Source of the DNA: Lethocerus indicus
Taxonomy: Eukaryota > Arthropoda > Insecta > Hemiptera > Belostomatidae
NCBI GenBank assembly: GCA_019843655.1
Contig: JACDQD010000003.1
Location: 9,178,925 to 9,242,924 of the forward strand
Direction of reading: 5' to 3'
Length of the DNA stretch: 64,000 bases
This document shows, in pieces, positions 60,001-64,000 of the stretch. The notes under the pieces are model-generated. The model had not been told where the DNA came from and ran no database searches. It worked only from the letters and a program-made list of their open reading frames with translations. Both the position numbers and the translations under genes were made by a program. Each line of letters begins with the position of its first letter. The first letter of the stretch is position 1.

Positions 60001-60639
60001 TTCCAACAATATGGTGGTATAGAATATCTTTACAGGAGTTTCGTAAAAAGCATAATTGTTCTTGGATTGATGTACTATTAGTTGGACACAACAGCCTGCG
60101 AATTGGTTTACATGCCTAAGACGTTAATTTATTCATTGCACGTAATAACCGTATTATAAACAGGCATTTAAAACTGGAAAATTTAAAACCGGATTCTCGT
60201 TTTCTTCTCCCAGGAACAATGTGGTACACAGTATGCTTAATCGGTAACCGCCTCACGTACTAACTCACGGCAATTAAGCAGGCACCACTGATGCTGAGAA
60301 ACTGAAACCTTTCAAGCTGTAAACCAGAGACAGAATATCTAATGGCCGAAAATCAAATTTTTCTAAATTGGTTATAGTTTACAAGGAAACGTTATAGAAT
60401 TAAAAGCCTTGCCTAGTTATTTGAACGGGATTTTATAAAAACCTTATAATTAGCGAAATAACTAAATATAATTAAATGATAAATTAACATAACGTAAAAC
60501 ATTTTTTAATTTCCTTTGTACTTTTAATATATTTTTTCTCTTAATTTATCGTTTATTCCTATTTAGCTGAGACTAACACCCCAGAATGGGTATTCGGTAA
60601 CATTCTACCTCATTAGGGAGCGTAAAGGCACTGATCTCG

Positions 60640-61020
60640 TCCCAAGATTGTTCTATTGAGATACAGGGGGTTTCATCGGGTTCGAAACATTCTTTAAAGG
60701 TCCGGTCCCCCGCAAGAAGAAAAATGTTGTCTCAGTGGGAGTGGAGTAAACGCCGCCGGAAGGGAAGGGTGAACTAGCCGTGACCCGAATGGGATCGGGT
60801 TCGGGTTTTGAAACGGTGGTTGTTTTATATGAGGTTCCTAGCCTCCGACCAATCGCCCGCAGCTCCCAAGCTTCTCCCCTACCCCAACTCCTGCAGCGCC
60901 TATTTAGGTGAACGCTTCGTATTATGGACACGCGCGAATCCCGCCCCCACCCCGACCGCGCACCTAATTCCATCGATACAATCCAGCACGGCCACACTAA
61001 CGAATTCGGGTCAACCTTTT
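60640..61020. other. GC-rich island
   Basis: This CpG-containing segment includes GGGATCGGGTTCGGG at about 60790-60804, three G-runs short of a quadruplex motif. A 114-codon minus-strand frame spans it without recognisable domains. Flanks are AT-rich on both sides. Confidence 0.4.
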
Positions 61021-61321
61021 AAAATTGCGCTATAATTTGATTGGGCTACTGCAAGAACAAGAGCCCAGTCTTGCTTTTCGGAGACAAATGTTATTAATAC
61101 ATTATATAATATACTGTTCTGACAACTACAAGGACAGCTACCAGCTGGGCCAAGCATAATCTACCTACAACCTAATTTATCTCTCAGGGTAAGGGATTTT
61201 TATAGGTATATGTATGGATTTATGGAATCTAACTCTCAGGCGTTATGAATTGTTCAAAAAGAACGCCCTTAGCAATCGGCTCCTTAAATAAATTATTAAA
61301 GTTCAGACATCCGTTACCGGA

Positions 61322-61345
61322 ATCCACCCTTCAAGTAAGGTGGAT
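61322..61345. repeat. Hairpin ATCCACC...GGTGGAT
   Basis: Seven-base perfect arms around a 10-base loop in a small GC patch. Confidence 0.6.
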
Positions 61346-63139
61346 ACTCCATCCTGCGCGGTAAGCATTAAGCCTAACTCAATATTCTTGTCAGGCGTCC
61401 GCGGCACTGATGCTTTGGCGAGCACACATCGAAACTGTTAAAAAACAGGGTTGACCCCGACAGAAAATACGGAAGCGTTCTGCCCGGGCCGGTGGATCAA
61501 ATGTATACGCTGCCTCAGAATGGAATATTTACTTTACCACTGCGAGGGAGAATTTGCATTACGGTAAGTTGAGATTAAATCATAATTTGACGAGGATAGA
61601 AAACGAATTTATCTTATTTTTTTTCAAATTGAATCAACTTCTTATTCTGCAATTTCAGTTCTACACATTCCTGACAGTCTCATTAACCCCAACATATTTC
61701 GGAAGTGCTTGATTTATCAGTATGAATCATTAATTCGCTCAGAAAATAATAACAGTACCGAGTAATCTAGTAATATAATATTTTATATAATTTTGTACAA
61801 AACAATATACCTGCAAGACTGTTAATTGGATTTTGATGACGGAACAATATCGTAGCTATAGAATGTCGTAGTATGAATTCTAAAGTAGATGAAAAAGTTT
61901 GATTAAAAGCTACATGTGTTAATGGTGTATAAATCTTTATTTAATAACTTTTTAATAGTCAACACCTCTTATTTCGCAAGTCATTCCTTTGAAATGATTC
62001 AACTAGACCTTCATTGCAACTCTCGTTTGTAGCACCATAACCCAATTGAATACATCACGCATTTGACCCAAAACTGCGGATTTCTTAAAAAAAAAGTTAG
62101 GAAAGATATAGAAGTTTTACAGAACTTTCCATTTGACCTAGAAAATAGGAAGTTTGGGACGGGCTTCGCAATAAAGTCAGTAGAAGTAAATTACCAGGAA
62201 TAATCGAGAAAGTTAAATGTTTTTTTTAGACTCTGGTACCTCCAAAAAATATTGCTATCCGACGTTTAACCCACTTCTTCACCTCTTACATGAATTAAAA
62301 CAAAAATTTAATATATCTCCTGTCCTGATCTTTTATTTTTAGAACTGCTATATATTCGATTTTGCACGTCATTGCCACTGTATATTATTTTTCTTAGTAA
62401 ATAGAAAAAACATTCGTCAGGTAAACCAACATATTCTAGCGGTTAAATTGGTTGAACAAGGTCTCAGTACGGAATTAAATTAAAACGGTATATATACAGG
62501 TTAAACAAGTAAGGTATAGATTAATATAAACTGATTATAGACAGTAGTTATTAGAAAAATTACTATTTAGGATTTTAGAGACTCGAGTACCTCTCGTTGA
62601 GCCTACGGACTGCGGTTGGTACCTTCGTACGGACCGATTTATTTATGCTGAATTACTTGGTCGGTAAATATTCAACTTAGGAATAACATAAGGATCTGGC
62701 TTTGGAATGGATTGGATGAAAACGCGGTTAGAAGATTGACTTCCAACTTCCAATTGAAAAAAGGCGCGCTGTTTCTCCTCTTTCATGTTTTTTTTTATCG
62801 TTGCCAAGAATTTCACCACGCGCCTGTTACACTCACACATTTTACCGTTCCCGCGTTTCAAAAAGGCTGACGTAAATTCTCGCCCGAAATCACTGGAGAG
62901 CCGCCTGGGAAATAAAAGCATTCACTGCTCAAGCATTGCCATTGTTGGGCTGCGAAATTTCAACTCAATCCCTGAATGCGGGTCGTGTCGAAAGTGACTC
63001 TTAAAATGGGAAATTCGATGAGAGAAGGGCGTTAGTCGTTATTTCCTAGGTCTTATGCACTCGCGTTGTATTTCAGTGTATTCTAACAAATTTATAATCA
63101 CCATAGGTTCCTCCTAGAAACAATGGCGATCATCTGTGT

Positions 63140-63151
63140 ATGTCATGACAT
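63140..63151. repeat. Palindrome ATGTCATGACAT
   Basis: A perfect 12-bp palindrome followed by another ATGTCAT seven bases later. TGACAT-type half-sites suit bZIP or TALE proteins, without further support. Confidence 0.65.
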
Positions 63152-63719
63152 GATAATGTCATAATTTATCTGTCTATATGCAATGAGTTGATACTAAAGT
63201 TCCTGGAATTTACAAGAAAATAGTTACGAGATTATTTTACCCATAAAAGGACTGGCTAACTTTTGCCAATATAATCTGTATATTAAACGGGTTATATAAA
63301 CACGTTTTAGTCACGACCCCGATAGCAAAAAATGTCCACTCTGGATGTCCAGCGCGTGCTTACGCATACACCAATTTCCATTTAGTGGAAATCATAAAAA
63401 TGTAAACGTACAGTCCACCAACTTAGATAAACTGTAGCAGCAGCTGACGCAACACATCACGGTATGTCCCAATGGTATCATTGGATGATGAGTGTTTGAT
63501 GGTTAGTACTATTTTACTACTACTTGGGGAGAGAAGGAACTGAACCACACTTCGTGTGATCATATAGTCAGGTACTTATACGATATTGAAAACTAACATG
63601 CTTCCTAGAGGTTCAATATCTCATCAAAATAACTGAAGGAATACTGCCGACAATAGCGAAAAGGCGAAACGGGTCTTACTCGACACCAAATAGACGAGTG
63701 TACCAAAAAATTAACTAAT

Positions 63720-63960
63720 TGTTCGTTCGGTGAAGTGTTTGGCAACGCGGGCAAGCGGAGATTGGGGAGCGGAGTCGTATTGAGATTAAATAGCCTAATG
63801 GAGAAACGGAGGGGACCATGCCGGCGAACATTCTGCTAATGCCCCGGACGGCCATTTGTAGGGCTGCGGGATGGGACGGGGGGGGGCTCCTCCCGTGCAT
63901 GGGCCTAGAGCCGGGCAATAAACAACGCGCAGCACAAATAACGGGGAGTATACCGCATAA
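63720..63960. other. GC-rich island with G-quadruplex motif
   Basis: The last island before the window end carries a quadruplex motif at 63861-63886, ending in a run of nine G. A 67-codon minus-strand frame is not recognised. The island is probably complete, as composition becomes AT-rich again after about 63960. Confidence 0.4.
63861..63886 (+). other. G-quadruplex motif
   Basis: G-runs of 3, 3, 3 and 9 separated by 4, 2 and 2 bases, inside the last GC island. Confidence 0.65.
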
Positions 63961-64000
63961 AGGAAATATTATAGTCCATTACTTACGGCCACCAATTTGC

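Larger units (their letters stand above)
60001..64000. other. Non-coding block ending in a G-rich island
   Basis: GC islands lie at about 60640-61020 and 63720-63960, with a smaller patch at 61300-61500. The interval 61560-62580 is plain AT-rich DNA. A 7-bp hairpin lies at 61322-61345 and a 12-bp palindrome at 63140-63151. Open frames reach 114 codons (minus strand, 60653-60997, inside the GC island) and are not recognised. Confidence 0.7.

Noticed and set aside
1..64000. Bacterial operon, CRISPR, prophage or defence system
   Set aside because: No frame longer than 145 codons, no ordered same-strand genes with ribosome binding sites, and no regularly spaced repeats were found.

Overview
The window reads as eukaryotic, non-coding genomic DNA. 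No protein-coding gene, rRNA, tRNA, CRISPR array or recognisable transposable element can be supported on either strand. The longest open frames are 120-145 codons, split evenly between strands. None has a recognisable domain. Their number and length are about what chance stop-free runs give in 64 kb of this composition. Coding density is therefore effectively zero, which rules out a typical bacterial, archaeal or phage segment. CpG is not visibly depleted, so a heavily methylated vertebrate-type genome is unlikely. AT-rich DNA with dense TAAT cores, undepleted CpG and few repeats is compatible with an arthropod-like gene desert or a very large intron. The organism is an inference I cannot prove, and I cannot exclude that the sequence is simulated or model-generated.

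The layout is an alternation of two textures. AT-rich stretches (about 0.5-3 kb) carry homopolymers, short palindromes and micro-tandem duplications. GC-rich, CpG-containing islands (about 200-600 bp) sit between them, roughly near 0.4-0.7, 1.3-1.6, 3.0-3.35, 5.7-6.1, 7.7-8.1, 8.7-9.0, 12.5-13.0, 13.3-13.7, 14.2-14.5, 16.15-16.5, 16.9-17.4, 17.6-18.1, 20.1-20.4, 21.5-22.0, 23.1-23.8, 24.2-24.6, 26.6-27.4, 30.9-31.2, 36.1-36.5, 37.1-37.6, 39.6-39.9, 41.6-42.6, 44.0-44.4, 46.5-46.9, 48.1-48.5, 52.3-52.65, 53.7-54.0, 55.25-55.8, 56.3-56.8, 60.6-61.0 and 63.7-64.0 kb. Their spacing resembles a string of regulatory modules, but no function is shown.

What can be read directly is structural. There are perfect palindromes and hairpins (383, 1084, 4447, 5756, 20855, 22403, 27544, 39669 and others), six canonical G-quadruplex motifs (five on +, one on -), and paired purine/pyrimidine tracts near 26.8-27.2 kb. 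There is a GA-rich tract at 55.5 kb and a (TA)16 microsatellite at 58.03 kb. Small tandem duplications have periods of 11, 12, 16, 20, 26 and 34 bp, and a 22-bp element recurs exactly 800 bp apart. The 8-mer GGCCGGCC occurs six times, against a hand-estimated expectation near 0.1. Best regulatory-site candidates are a palindromic POU/homeodomain site (20855-20874), a TAAT-CG-ATTA homeodomain dimer site (3445-3458), two TCACGTGA E-boxes (13.46 and 16.23 kb) and an inverted SOX-like pair (33696-33709). All island boundaries and base-composition statements are by eye.
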